Shown: in pieces, positions 18,639 to 26,816 of the stretch | Layout of the letters: each line of letters opens with the position of its first letter | How positions within the stretch are numbered: the first letter of the stretch is position 1 | DNA from: Symbiodinium natans | Lineage: Eukaryota; Sar; Dinophyceae; Suessiales; Symbiodiniaceae | Direction of reading: 5' to 3' | DNA: 51,560 nucleotides | NCBI GenBank assembly: GCA_905221605.1 | Contig: CAJNDS010000919.1 | Location: 1 to 51,560, forward strand | Translations under genes and position numbers: made by a program | The notes under the pieces: generated by a model | What the model was told of the DNA's origin: nothing | Database searches by the model: none | Seen by the model: the letters and a program-made list of their open reading frames with translations, nothing else

Positions 18639-19712
18639 ATGGGTGGAGGAGGATCGAAGGGCAGGGGCAAGAGCAAGAGCCCAGGCCCTAAGGGCCGAAA
18701 GGGAACGCCCTCGATCGACGACGTGCAGCGCCTGCTAGTCCGATGCATGCGGCGCGGCGAAGGTGGCTGCAGAGGCCGGTTCGGTCCGGGCGGCCTCTAC
18801 CCGGTTGATGAGCTGATCGAACAACTCGGAATCAGCATCAACCAGTACAACCAGGCGGTCGCGCACGACGCCAACCAGCGGAAACCGAGGTTGGACACCT
18901 CGCACGCTGGTTTCCTTCGTGCCTTCCAAGGCCACTCTGCCGATTGTGGCCATCCGATGGGGTTTATGATGGAGGGCCTAAGTGAAACGGCCATCGACGA
19001 CCTCATACATCGGTATGGCCCGGCCATGTGGCACGGCACGGACTTGCATGTCGTGCCAAGCATGATCCAGAATGGCTTGATCCCCGGCGGCGGGCCGGGA
19101 GGCCGCCTCGGGGTGCACTACGTCCTAGGACACTGCCCCACGCAGTGGGAGGACGGAAGGCGCGGGTTCCGCCGGGGATCGACTTGCATAGTCGAGGTCC
19201 GACTGGCGGTCCTGCGGGACGCCGGAGTGCCCATCTATGCTGGAGCGGATGGGGTGGCCCTCACTGGCCAGATTAGAGCCACCGGCATTTCCCGCATCTG
19301 GGCACTCCCCAAGGGCTCGCCTGTCTACTCAGTCTTGATAGCTGAGTTGGAAGTGGATCGGTTCATCCAGCGTGTCGACCTAAAGAGTTTAGGCGACACC
19401 AGTGCGGGCCCCAACCCGCCGTTGGGGCGAGGACCGAAACTGGGCACGGTCCAAGCGTCCCAAGCTGCTGCGGCCAGCAGTGGCGCGGCGAGCTCCTCGA
19501 CGGTTGTGCTGGCCCCTGCGGGTCGTGTCATGGCCGCGGGGGCCGCCCAACCTGTTACCCCTCCTAAGGCCGCGCCTAAGGCCAAAGGGCGTCCCTCAGG
19601 GACTCCTAGGACTTCGATCGTGCCAGCGAAGCCCAAGGTGTACCCTAGGCGCAACGTCCCTGGCCCCAATGTCTTCCCGACACGCGGGCGCCTCCAGCCG
19701 CGGTCAAGGTGA
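18639..19712 (+). CDS. Gag-like N-terminal protein with Tpt1/KptA RNA 2'-phosphotransferase domain
   Basis: I choose the ATG at 18639 because its context is GCCGCGATGG and it opens MGGGGSKGRGKSK, a textbook N-myristoylation start (Gly2, Ser6, Lys7) with adjacent basic residues for membrane binding, as in retroviral matrix proteins. Residues about 25-85 match the winged-helix part of Tpt1/KptA (DDVQRLLVRCMR, then GLYPVDELIEQL). The catalytic half has FLRAFQGHS (about 90-98), MWHGTDL...MIQNGLIPGG (about 129-150), GGRLGVHYV and IYAGADGVALTG (about 198-210). Tpt1/KptA enzymes remove a 2'-phosphate from spliced RNA using NAD+. The usual LLRH motif reads LVRC. A Pro/Ala/Ser-rich linker follows to the stop; the next frame carries on at -1. 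Confidence 0.7.
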   Translation: MGGGGSKGRGKSKSPGPKGRKGTPSIDDVQRLLVRCMRRGEGGCRGRFGPGGLYPVDELIEQLGISINQYNQAVAHDANQRKPRLDTSHAGFLRAFQGHSADCGHPMGFMMEGLSETAIDDLIHRYGPAMWHGTDLHVVPSMIQNGLIPGGGPGGRLGVHYVLGHCPTQWEDGRRGFRRGSTCIVEVRLAVLRDAGVPIYAGADGVALTGQIRATGISRIWALPKGSPVYSVLIAELEVDRFIQRVDLKSLGDTSAGPNPPLGRGPKLGTVQASQAAAASSGAASSSTVVLAPAGRVMAAGAAQPVTPPKAAPKAKGRPSGTPRTSIVPAKPKVYPRRNVPGPNVFPTRGRLQPRSR

Positions 19713-21115
19713 AGGAGGGCGAGGAGCCCGCAAGTGGGGCCCAGGCCGAGAGCACAGAGGAAGGAGTCCTCGTGCTCGGCCAGTCGGTGGTCACCAGCGC
19801 GAAGGAGTACCTCGCGCGGTCCGAAGCTCTTCTGAGAGCGCAGAAGCTCCAGTCGAAAATACTGGAGGTTGCGGGAACCGCGATGGTGAAGCTGGAGAAG
19901 ATCACCAAGCGTGAGGAGTCCCTCAAAACTCTGCGCAGAGAGGGAGAGAGTCGGGCGGCCGAAGAGGTGTCTGACGATGGTCAGGACGCCCCCGGGGTCG
20001 CGGGGTCGAGCAGTTCCGCCAGGCCTTCAGGGGGCGGGACTGCCCAGTCCGCCTCGACCTCAGAGGAGCCTCGCCCCAACGCTGACGGCCACTATGGATG
20101 TTCGGCTCCGGGATGCGGGCTGGCCTTTGAGTCGCTGGTGCAGTACCACTTGCATCAGGCGGCCTGCCATGGCGCCTCTCTTCCGCCCAACCTGGGGATC
20201 AGCCCCTCCGCACCTCTTGACCCTTTTCGTCAGGACTGGCGGGGACGGCTGTTCCGCCGAGGAAAGGACGGTGGGTATGGGGAGGTGCCCATGCTCCGAG
20301 TGATTAGGTACCACAAAGCCAACGGGTATCACTCGAGGGTCCCGCTCCTGAAGCGAGGGGACCGAATCCAGCTTGAGGATGGATCGCACCACATTTATGG
20401 TGGTAGCCATCCGCCGGGGTGGCTTCGCGATGACCCCGAGCTGGACCCCCCTCCAGAGGGAAGCGATGGAGGGTCCACGCCCAAGAGCGAGCCCACGGAG
20501 GAGGCCGATCCTGAGCCTCCGCGGGAGGCCGCTCCGCGCGGGCGGGCCCTCGAGCCGCCGAAGGGCGACGTCCAGCGACGCCTGGCCGAGCGTCGCTCCA
20601 AGCGAGATTACTCGCCGGACCTGGTGACGCCTCTTGACGATCTCCATGCCAAGGAGATCGACTCCTTCTTCGCGGGCGACCCAGCCGCGGATAGCCTTGA
20701 CGTCATTTTGATGCGCGCCGAGGTTCGCACTGAGTCCCACCTCAACGTCGGCCGGGAGCGAGAAGAGCCCCTGGCCAAGGAGGAACAGGAGGAGGAGGCT
20801 GAGGTCGTCAAGGACGAGGAGGTCTCGGTTGAGATGGAGGCAGCCACCGCGGATGAGGCGGACGAGGTCGCCCTCCCAGCCAACCGAGCCTACGTCGAAG
20901 GCCGCTTTTACCCCTACGGCAGCTGGCGGTGCTTCTTCTGCGAAGCCATCAACCCGGTTACCGAGGACCAGTGCCTCACCACGCACGCGGGCGGCCCGAA
21001 TGCGGGCGCCGTGCGACGGCCGATGGATCAATGGGATCGACATCGGGTGGTGGGAGGTGGATCCTCAAACCGCGCCGGAGCAATGGCGGCGGAGGTTTTC
21101 TGCCGAAGAGCTTGA
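19709..21115 (+). CDS. Gag-like middle section: coiled coil, C2H2 finger, acidic linker
   Basis: Frame open through the preceding stop, so it likely continues the Tpt1 protein after a -1 shift; the GTG at 19709 is not a persuasive start. Residues about 28-85 form an Ala/Leu/Lys/Glu amphipathic coiled coil (AKEYLARSEALLRAQKLQSK). A C2H2 zinc finger lies at 20092-20170: YGCSAPGCGLAF...YHLHQAACH, with Cys-x4-Cys-x12-His-x4-His spacing. Next comes a basic segment (DWRGRLFRRGKDGGYGEVP, LLKRGDRIQLEDG), a long Glu/Pro-rich linker, and a degenerate RanBP2-like finger (SWRCFFCEAINPVTEDQC) missing its last Cys. The frame loses coding character after about 21040, where the +1 frame takes over. Confidence 0.6.
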   Translation: MKEGEEPASGAQAESTEEGVLVLGQSVVTSAKEYLARSEALLRAQKLQSKILEVAGTAMVKLEKITKREESLKTLRREGESRAAEEVSDDGQDAPGVAGSSSSARPSGGGTAQSASTSEEPRPNADGHYGCSAPGCGLAFESLVQYHLHQAACHGASLPPNLGISPSAPLDPFRQDWRGRLFRRGKDGGYGEVPMLRVIRYHKANGYHSRVPLLKRGDRIQLEDGSHHIYGGSHPPGWLRDDPELDPPPEGSDGGSTPKSEPTEEADPEPPREAAPRGRALEPPKGDVQRRLAERRSKRDYSPDLVTPLDDLHAKEIDSFFAGDPAADSLDVILMRAEVRTESHLNVGREREEPLAKEEQEEEAEVVKDEEVSVEMEAATADEADEVALPANRAYVEGRFYPYGSWRCFFCEAINPVTEDQCLTTHAGGPNAGAVRRPMDQWDRHRVVGGGSSNRAGAMAAEVFCRRA

Positions 21116-21430
21116 AGACCAACAAGCGCGGGCAGATGCCGCGAGGCTCCTCAGCGATGAGGAACTCGCTGAAGCCCTCCAGGCGGCCGAGGAGGCGCAG
21201 GCGGCCGAGCGCGCCAAGAAGCGGGAGCGGCGCCAGGCGGAGAAGGCGGAGCGCGATGATCACATCAGCGAAGCGCTCCGCATAGCAGGGTGGCAGTGCC
21301 CTAACTGCTATGAATGGAACCTTTCATTCAGGCAGCTGTGCTTTAGGTGCAGCACGCCCCTCCGCTTGGCAGAGGTCGTTTCCCGCAGGATCCCGCCGAG
21401 AGCAGCCAGGACGAGCTGGAGTACGAGATC
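21020..21430 (+). CDS. Gag-like continuation: Ala/Glu helix and RanBP2-type zinc finger
   Basis: Coding signal moves to the +1 frame: IDIGWWEVDPQTAPEQWRRR, then a long charged helix (SDEELAEALQAAEEAQAAER, KKRERRQAEKAE), then a complete RanBP2-type zinc finger at 21291-21352: W-x-C-x2-C-x3-N-x6-C-x2-C (WQCPNC, N, CFRC). RanBP2 fingers bind single-stranded RNA or ubiquitin-like partners, which suits a nucleocapsid role. The open frame itself spans 20829-21677, but outside the given range the neighbouring frames fit better. No start codon is implied; this is an internal segment of a broken polyprotein. Confidence 0.55.
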
Positions 21431-22009
21431 CTTCTGGCCAATCGCGCGATGGATCAGGAAACGATCCAGCCTCTTCTTAGAAGCAAACACAAGAAGAGGG
21501 GCGGCAAGAGACGTCGCGAAGAGGCGACGTACGGCAAGGGCCGCGACCCTTGGAGTGCTTGGGCAGACGCCCGTGGCAAGGGCCAGGGCAAGCCGAAGGG
21601 CAGAGGCAAGTCCGATGCCAAGGGCAAGCCCAAGGGGAGGGGCAGGTACGCCTGGGGCGCTTACGCCGCGGGCATAGTTGCCGCGTTCCAGCCCCGCCCA
21701 AGCACAAGCTGGGTCCCAGCCTTCCCGTGCGGGTCGGCTCGGCCACCGCCGAGTGTTCCGCTTCCGCCGCGGACCCCGTTTTTCCTGGGTCGCGGGCTCC
21801 TCAATCGGTTGATGCACGCCCTCAACGGGAACATCAACGGCTGGTGGGGCCTGGCGGCTGCAGCGTCGGCGCCGATTGCCTTGCAGTGCATGTTGTCGAG
21901 GACTCTATGCACGCGGTTGCAGCGATTTCGGCCGACGTGGTCGAGGAAATCGGTCACGGGGCGAGGCGGGCCGTGTGGGTCGCCGGAACAGCCATCACTC
22001 TCGTGGTAG
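21380..22009 (+). CDS. Gag-like continuation: basic Lys-Gly-rich RNA-binding tail
   Basis: Coding shifts back by -1: QDELEYEILLANRAMDQ, then KHKKRGGKRRREEATYGKGR, then repeated KG(R/K)G units (GKGQGKPKGRGK, KGKPKGRGRYAW), followed by an aromatic/small-residue segment and a proline-rich stretch. The Lys-Gly repeats resemble nucleocapsid-type basic tails. After about 21880 the frame loses coding character (Arg/Ser/Cys-rich), and the adjacent frame carries the membrane segment. The open frame begins at 21347. Confidence 0.5.
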   Translation, partial: FPQDPAESSQDELEYEILLANRAMDQETIQPLLRSKHKKRGGKRRREEATYGKGRDPWSAWADARGKGQGKPKGRGKSDAKGKPKGRGRYAWGAYAAGIVAAFQPRPSTSWVPAFPCGSARPPPSVPLPPRTPFFLGRGLLNRLMHALNGNINGWWGLAAAASAPIALQCMLSRTLCTRLQRFRPTWSRKSVTGRGGPCGSPEQPSLSW

Positions 22010-22983
22010 TGATCTTGTGCGGTGCTGTTCTGTGGTACGTGAGTCGTGCCGTTGCCAATCGCATTGCGCATTTGCGACATGGCAACACCGCGGCCCCTGA
22101 GGCGCGGCTGTCTCAACTCCTTGGCTCTGAAGCGACGTTTGAGGTCGCGAGCACCAAGAAAGGGGTGACCCATAAGGTTTGGGTGCACCTCAAAGAGGAG
22201 ACAGCTGCCTGTGGCTGCCGTGCTTACCTGGCAGAGGGACGCTGCGGGCATTGCGATGCCGCAATGGACACCGCTCGTTCCCTAGGGTTTTTGCACGCGG
22301 CCCAGCGAGGCGCGGGTCCTGCGCTCACAGACTCCATTCGGAGTACCGCCTCCGATGCCCTAGCTAAGGGTAGGGTGGTGTTGGGTTTGGGGAACAGTGA
22401 AGGGTGTTTCTCCCAACTTGCGGCCAAGAGCCGCGGGCTCTCCTGCTTTCAGGGGCTCGCGGGTCGTGACCTGGCCGCGGCCCCAGCGGATGGAGCGAGC
22501 GCAGCCCACGCTCAGTCCGGCTCCGTGCAACGTGCCGCCACTGCCACTGTGGCGCGCACACCCAGCCGGAGGAACAAGGGCCCAGTTCCCGCTAGGAGTT
22601 CTCCAGTCATAGAAGCGGAATTCCTTGCAGTGGGCAGCTCGAGTGTCGATCTTTTGTCCGCGAGTCCTGCGTCGGCAGTACTCCGAGCTTTTGCTCCGAA
22701 TGCAAACATACTTCTGAAAATGCAGTGGGGACCCCGCCCCTTCACTAATGCTTGGCCTTGGAAGCATGAGGGTCTCGTTCTCCAGTTTCACACTGCTTTC
22801 GCGGTTTTGCATTCTAGAGAATGTGTTGGCGGGCCTTTTTCATGGGTGCTGTGCAGTGCTGGCTCAGGTCAACTCTGTAGATCCGAGGTAGTCCACCGCC
22901 TTCCCCTCAGGAAGGCATCACTGACATGGTTGAGGCATCCAGCCCTCAAATCCATATGGAACGTCTTGCTCCGCTGCTTGTGA
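21870..22983 (+). CDS. Membrane segment plus SWIM-like zinc finger (element 3' frame)
   Basis: In the frame open from 21550, convincing coding starts near 21870. A hydrophobic helix (AVWVAGTAITLVVVILCGAV, about 21970-22050), preceded by GARR and followed by SRAVANRI, predicts a single membrane span. Downstream, HKVWVHLKEETAACGCRAYL then EGRCGHCDAAM fits the SWIM zinc-finger pattern CxC-x8-CxH at about 22207-22260; SWIM fingers are common in MuDR-like transposases and some ubiquitin ligases. The rest is Ser/Ala-rich, with no domain recognised before the stop at 22981. A membrane span inside a retroelement recalls an envelope or membrane-anchored Gag, but no signal peptide or fusion motif is visible. 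Confidence 0.5.
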
Positions 22984-23550
22984 TTGTCTCGCAGTTGAGC
23001 CCTACGTCGGCCTACTGTAGGCCCGCCTCCAGGCACAGCGATAGACACCTTCACGACTGCCCATTGGATGCATTGCGTTGTATCCTCTTTGATGCGTGCA
23101 CTGTGTGCTTGAGCCTGTGGTAAATTATAGAGCCGCGCGAAGGCCTCTCCGAGTGTACCTCTGGCGGCAACAACAGTCGAATTGGGGTTGTTGTTATACT
23201 CGCCTCCCTCACGTCGCTCCTGGAGTCGAGAATTATAGGGTTGCCCTCCCATCCCTGAGGGAAACCGCGAGAGTGGCTGCTGTTTGTCGGCGCTGGGGAG
23301 GTATCATCGGGGCTTGGGCATCGCGCAGGCGTTTTGTGACATCGACGTCAACCTTCGCCAGTACACAGCGTGTTGTGCCCGTCGTGCGTGTGAACTGCAC
23401 CCATTTCAAATTGCAGCTTCATGTTACGGAATTGATGGACTTGGGTGTCGCGCGAATGCGAAACAATGCTATACTCTTCCCCTCCTCTAGCCAGGCTAGG
23501 ACCCCAGTCACTGGGCAAGTGGAGGAGGACGGTTGAGTTGCTCATGCCAC

Positions 23551-23570
23551 GTGAGTGCGCCCGCACTCAC
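23551..23570. promoter_or_regulatory. 20-nt inverted repeat, copy 1
   Basis: GTGAGTGCGCCCGCACTCAC: 9-bp perfect stem with a 2-nt centre. Flanking AC and ACACG are shared with copy 2, giving 25-27 identical bases. Could be a protein-binding palindrome or a hairpin. Confidence 0.5.
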
Positions 23571-23781
23571 ACGGCGGTGTAGGAACCTGCATCTCTTCTC
23601 AAGGCAGTAGATCCATTTACGTTCTCTGTACAAGTTTGACGAGCAGTGACCCCTCACCGCAATTTCCGAGCAGGGGCTCGGTGAAGCGGCTCAGGAGCTC
23701 CCGTTCGGGTTGCTCCCTTGCTCCCGAGTATTACCTGCGGAGAATCTTGTGAGGGTGCGGGAGTGATTTGATGTTGGGTAC

Positions 23782-23801
23782 GTGAGTGCGCCCGCACTCA
23801 C
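23782..23801. promoter_or_regulatory. 20-nt inverted repeat, copy 2
   Basis: Identical to the sequence at 23551-23570, 231 bp away, and 170 bp before the ATG of the 230-codon frame. The sequence between the two copies is not duplicated, so this is not simply a tandem repeat. Confidence 0.5.
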
Positions 23802-23971
23802 ACGCCCTAGTCCCCCGCATGGATTGACAGTTTGTTCCTGTGGCTCATAGCCCTCTCAGCCGCGAACATAAAGGAGTGATGGTATTACCCGCTAACTTGC
23901 CCCCTTGTTCTGTGCCGCCAGGGCTCACAGGAGCAGGCGCCCGCTTGCCCTCCCCGAACTAACTGCCCGGC

Positions 23972-24664
23972 ATGGCTGCTTCGTTGGTCATTGGTGGCAG
24001 CCTTTACACTGCTGTCAATGGAGATGGCGACAGTGACTGGGAAAGATGCTACCCTTACGAACACCCGGAGATCTTTTCCAGCGAGCCCATCCTCGAAGGC
24101 CACGGCCACACCTGTAGTGCTGGCTGGATATCGCTCACCAAGCTCCTCGTACTGCAAGGAATCCGCGATGCCTCGGCAGCCCAAGGACGTCCTAATCAAC
24201 GGACCCTCGCCATGGTTGCTGCGGCCGAACTCGCGCACTCTGTTGGAGGTCATCGTGCCTGGCTTGCACACCACCTTCGAGATCTTTCGCAGGATTTGAG
24301 GAACGAGCTTGCCCAGGAGTACGGGGCGTTACTGGCTATGTTCAGACGTCCGCCTGGACCACAGCAGAATGCCCTTTTAGCCTGGGCCAGGCCAATCATT
24401 GTGCATCGCCAGGAAGATTTTCCAATTTACCTCATAAAAGCGCATTTGGAGCAGCATCTTTTGCTTGCATGGCGTTTCACTGCCGATAAAGTCAATTTGC
24501 TTTTGCAAGCGATGTCCGATGCTGTCCCCAATGATAATGCCGTCATTCTGGAGTGGGTAGCGTGCTTCCTCGATGAACGTATTGCTACCGACATTCTCGA
24601 GCATTTAGATGACGAGACCATGCATCTGCTTGAGGACAATCGGCATTCGGATAGTGACATCTAA
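23972..24664 (+). CDS. Helical acidic-tailed protein (hypothetical, 230 aa)
   Basis: Starts at ATG 23972 (MAASLVIGGSLYTAVNGDGD) and ends at TAA 24662. The N-terminal 60 residues include several aromatic and Gly positions (DWERCYPYEHPEIF); the rest is predicted strongly alpha-helical, with Leu/Ala-rich amphipathic stretches (HHLRDLSQDLRNELAQEYGA, IKAHLEQHLLLAW), and ends in an acidic tail (HLLEDNRHSDSDI). No membrane span, signal peptide or catalytic motif. I do not recognise the family. It converges on the minus-strand gene that ends near 24896. The pair of identical palindromes upstream may control it. The frame is uninterrupted and its composition fits a real gene. Confidence 0.55.
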   Translation: MAASLVIGGSLYTAVNGDGDSDWERCYPYEHPEIFSSEPILEGHGHTCSAGWISLTKLLVLQGIRDASAAQGRPNQRTLAMVAAAELAHSVGGHRAWLAHHLRDLSQDLRNELAQEYGALLAMFRRPPGPQQNALLAWARPIIVHRQEDFPIYLIKAHLEQHLLLAWRFTADKVNLLLQAMSDAVPNDNAVILEWVACFLDERIATDILEHLDDETMHLLEDNRHSDSDI

Positions 24665-24895
24665 CGCTGACCTTGTGCGAATACGGAACAAACGGCGGCC
24701 TAGTACATCGGTCGTTATCCATGGTCATGCGGCATTCCTGTAATGTCTTGCTGTTGTCTTGACCGATTTGGAAAGTTGTAACCATTGATCATGTTATACT
24801 GCTGATGTAGTCTCCAACTGAAGGGAGCTGAGTCAGGGGAAGTTGGGAGCAAGCTTGTTGTTGTGTGACATTCTTTGTGCTGGACTGCACGGCTC

Positions 24896-25500
24896 TCAGG
24901 CAAGACTGCCCAGTCTTCCTCTACCTTGCCCCATCAATTGGGTAGGCTGCCTCTTCTTCGCCATGGCATTGCAAGAGCCCCTTGGCCTGGAGAACCTGCA
25001 GCCTCCTCCATTGGTCGCCCCTCCGCTCGTAGCTGGGCGTGAAAACACCTGGATTACGGCGAGCCATGGCAGTTCAACCCTCCCCTTTGTTGTATCCCGG
25101 CCGAGTGCGGATGCCAGCCAAGCATGCGCAGCGGCAGCAAGAAGAGCAAGCGGCCCAGTTGGGGTATTGGGTCGACTGCGCCATTTCGGGGTGGCCCTGC
25201 AGGAAGATAGGGCATCTTTCTTCCAAAACATGAGGACCCCAGGGAAGAGCTGGAGCCGCACTGGTCCACTGCCCTTTTTCCCAACAGAGGCCCACAGAGG
25301 GACGGTGTCCCCGTTGCCCCAGACCGACTCGGGTAGAGTAGGCAGCCGTACCACACTCCCCCACTGCGGCAAGATGTTTTTGCCTTTGGCACCATATCCA
25401 TGCACAAAAGGAGGGGGTATAACCTCGGCGTATCGGTTCGCCATGAATAAGTCAGGACCAGGTAGGATTGCCAAACGGGAGTGAGCCACAGGGCTGTGTC
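24896..25500 (-). CDS. C-terminal continuation of the DHD-motif protein in a shifted frame
   Basis: The minus frame open from 25627 has coding character only below about 25500: SRLAILPGPDLFMANRYAEV, IPPPFVHGYGAKGKNILPQWG, then Gly/Arg/Ser-rich sequence to a stop at 24896. It overlaps the end of the 25452-26816 frame and differs by one base, so the two are probably one gene broken by an indel or joined by splicing. No domain recognised. The plus-strand frame at 24843-25484 over the same bases looks like its shadow. Confidence 0.4.
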
Positions 25501-26816
25501 TCGTCCGTCTCGACTTCCATGCTGCCCAGTGACTCCGTCGAGAGGGTATTGGGCAGTAGATCGAGGACTGCAAACCTTCGCAGCTCTTCTGCTTCCCACC
25601 TGGCAGTGAACAAGGTGTCATGGTCAAGCAACATCAAGACCACCCCTGGCGCAAGGACTCTGAGGACTGCCAGAATTTCGGGCCCCGCCCACGTAAAGTG
25701 CACAGAAGCTAGCCCCGCTTCCTTGGTGTTAACCAAGATGGGAAACCACCTCTCCTTAACCGGGCCTTCCCACTGCATGCGTGCTACCAAATGCCGGACA
25801 AAGTAGGGGAAGTGCGGAATAGACAAGAAGCAGCGACTATCCGTGACCAAGAGCAGGATATGGGCTCCTGCGGACTCAGCAGCCCGGAGCTGTGGAAGTA
25901 GGCAGCCGAGTAATGCATTGTAGTCAATCTCTGGGTGGAGACCTTGCGGCTCAGGCGGTTCGCCGGAAATGGCTCCCGAGGCCAGTTTCAATGGCAGTAC
26001 GCCGCTAGGGGTGGGCTCAGGGAAATTCTGATTACTTTCTAGTGCCTGCGCGAGATCCTCAGGCTCCTGAGGCCCCGGCGCATGGTCAGCACTGAGAGTG
26101 CGAAGCTGGCATATAGCCTGCATTGCGGTCGCCGCAAGGACCTGTGGACCTGGGTGGCTAGGGACCTGCCAAGGTGGCAGGTCGGCTGCAACTGGCGCGG
26201 GAGGTGGCCTCCCATGTGGAATTCGCGGCTCGATCCTACTGACCTCACCCACTGGGTATTCTCCAACACGTGGAGGAATCGGCGGTATGGGAGGGCGAGG
26301 ACTATTATCCGGCCAGCAGACCCTAGGTGGATTAGGTGATGGAGTTTGCCAGGGCCCGGGAGACAGGGCTGTCTCCCTACCCGCTCCTTGTTCGGTGACA
26401 ACACTCGCCCAAGGGGGAAGGTCTATCGCGTCACCAGGCAAAGCACTGTGCGTGGACACCGCTCGCCCCATGAGGGCACTGCTATGCGGCATGATGCCGA
26501 TGCCTGGCCTCCATGCATGCAGGAGAAAACAGCGAACCGTGGGTTGCCGGGCGAAGCAGACGGCGTTGCTGTTTCTCAAAAAGGCAGAATGGTCCAGACA
26601 CAACAAGGGTTGTATTTCCGGCGGAAAGTATCGGCACCAACCGGCAGCATCGAGTTCGTGAGGCAGGATGACGCCGGCTTGCATCTGCCTGGTCATTGCG
26701 ATATCACTGGTCCCTAAAGTGGCAAGTGCAGTGAGTTGCCCTCTCCTGGCAACGTGGACTTGGAGCACTTGCGCTCCAACCCGGATCGCGTACGGTTGAC
26801 AGGCATACGACTCCAT
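25452..26816 (-). CDS. Proline-rich protein with a C-terminal DHD motif (hypothetical)
   Basis: I take the ATG at 26816 (MESYACQPY) as start; a GTG 12 nt upstream is in frame. Three parts: an N-terminal about 130 residues with scattered Cys/His; a proline-rich disordered centre (PPIPPIPPRV, HGRPPPAPVAADLPPW); and a compact C-terminal alpha/beta region of about 130 residues with strand ILLLVTDSRCFLSIP, then GVVLMLLDHDTLFTARWEAEEL. The hydrophobic strand ending in DHD followed by T resembles the DxD metal-sugar site of GT-A glycosyltransferases, but I see no second supporting motif. It lies downstream of, and on the same strand as, the hydrolase-like gene at 27341-28099, with a 524-bp gap; the two may be co-oriented neighbours or exons of one gene. 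Confidence 0.45.
   Translation of the reverse strand: MESYACQPYAIRVGAQVLQVHVARRGQLTALATLGTSDIAMTRQMQAGVILPHELDAAGWCRYFPPEIQPLLCLDHSAFLRNSNAVCFARQPTVRCFLLHAWRPGIGIMPHSSALMGRAVSTHSALPGDAIDLPPWASVVTEQGAGRETALSPGPWQTPSPNPPRVCWPDNSPRPPIPPIPPRVGEYPVGEVSRIEPRIPHGRPPPAPVAADLPPWQVPSHPGPQVLAATAMQAICQLRTLSADHAPGPQEPEDLAQALESNQNFPEPTPSGVLPLKLASGAISGEPPEPQGLHPEIDYNALLGCLLPQLRAAESAGAHILLLVTDSRCFLSIPHFPYFVRHLVARMQWEGPVKERWFPILVNTKEAGLASVHFTWAGPEILAVLRVLAPGVVLMLLDHDTLFTARWEAEELRRFAVLDLLPNTLSTESLGSMEVETDETQPCGSLPFGNPTWS

Larger units (their letters stand above)
10001..22983 (+). mobile_element. Permuted Ty3/gypsy-like retroelement with Tpt1-domain Gag-like block
   Basis: All hallmark retroelement domains occur on the plus strand over 13 kb: retropepsin, RNase H, integrase (zinc and D,D35E), RT palm with YVDD, and a following block with a myristoylation-type start, zinc fingers and a membrane segment. 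The domain order is not that of standard Ty3/gypsy (PR-RT-RH-IN): RT is split, with thumb before RNase H and fingers/palm after the integrase, and the Gag-like block lies 3' of Pol. I found no LTR pair by eye; the left edge coincides with the end of telomere-like repeats near 10.0 kb and the right edge is set only by the end of coding sequence. The frames shift at about 10.95, 17.65, 19.70, 21.04, 21.38 and 21.9 kb. Confidence 0.75.
22984..23971. other. Intergenic region with two identical hairpins
   Basis: About 990 bp with no convincing coding sequence. It carries two identical 20-nt imperfect palindromes (see separate entries) and a few GC-rich inverted motifs around 23660-23740. It separates the retroelement from the 230-codon gene and may hold that gene's promoter. 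Confidence 0.5.

Noticed and set aside
10001-22983. Long terminal repeats flanking the retroelement
   Set aside because: No matching direct repeats were seen at the edges by eye; a self-alignment would be needed.
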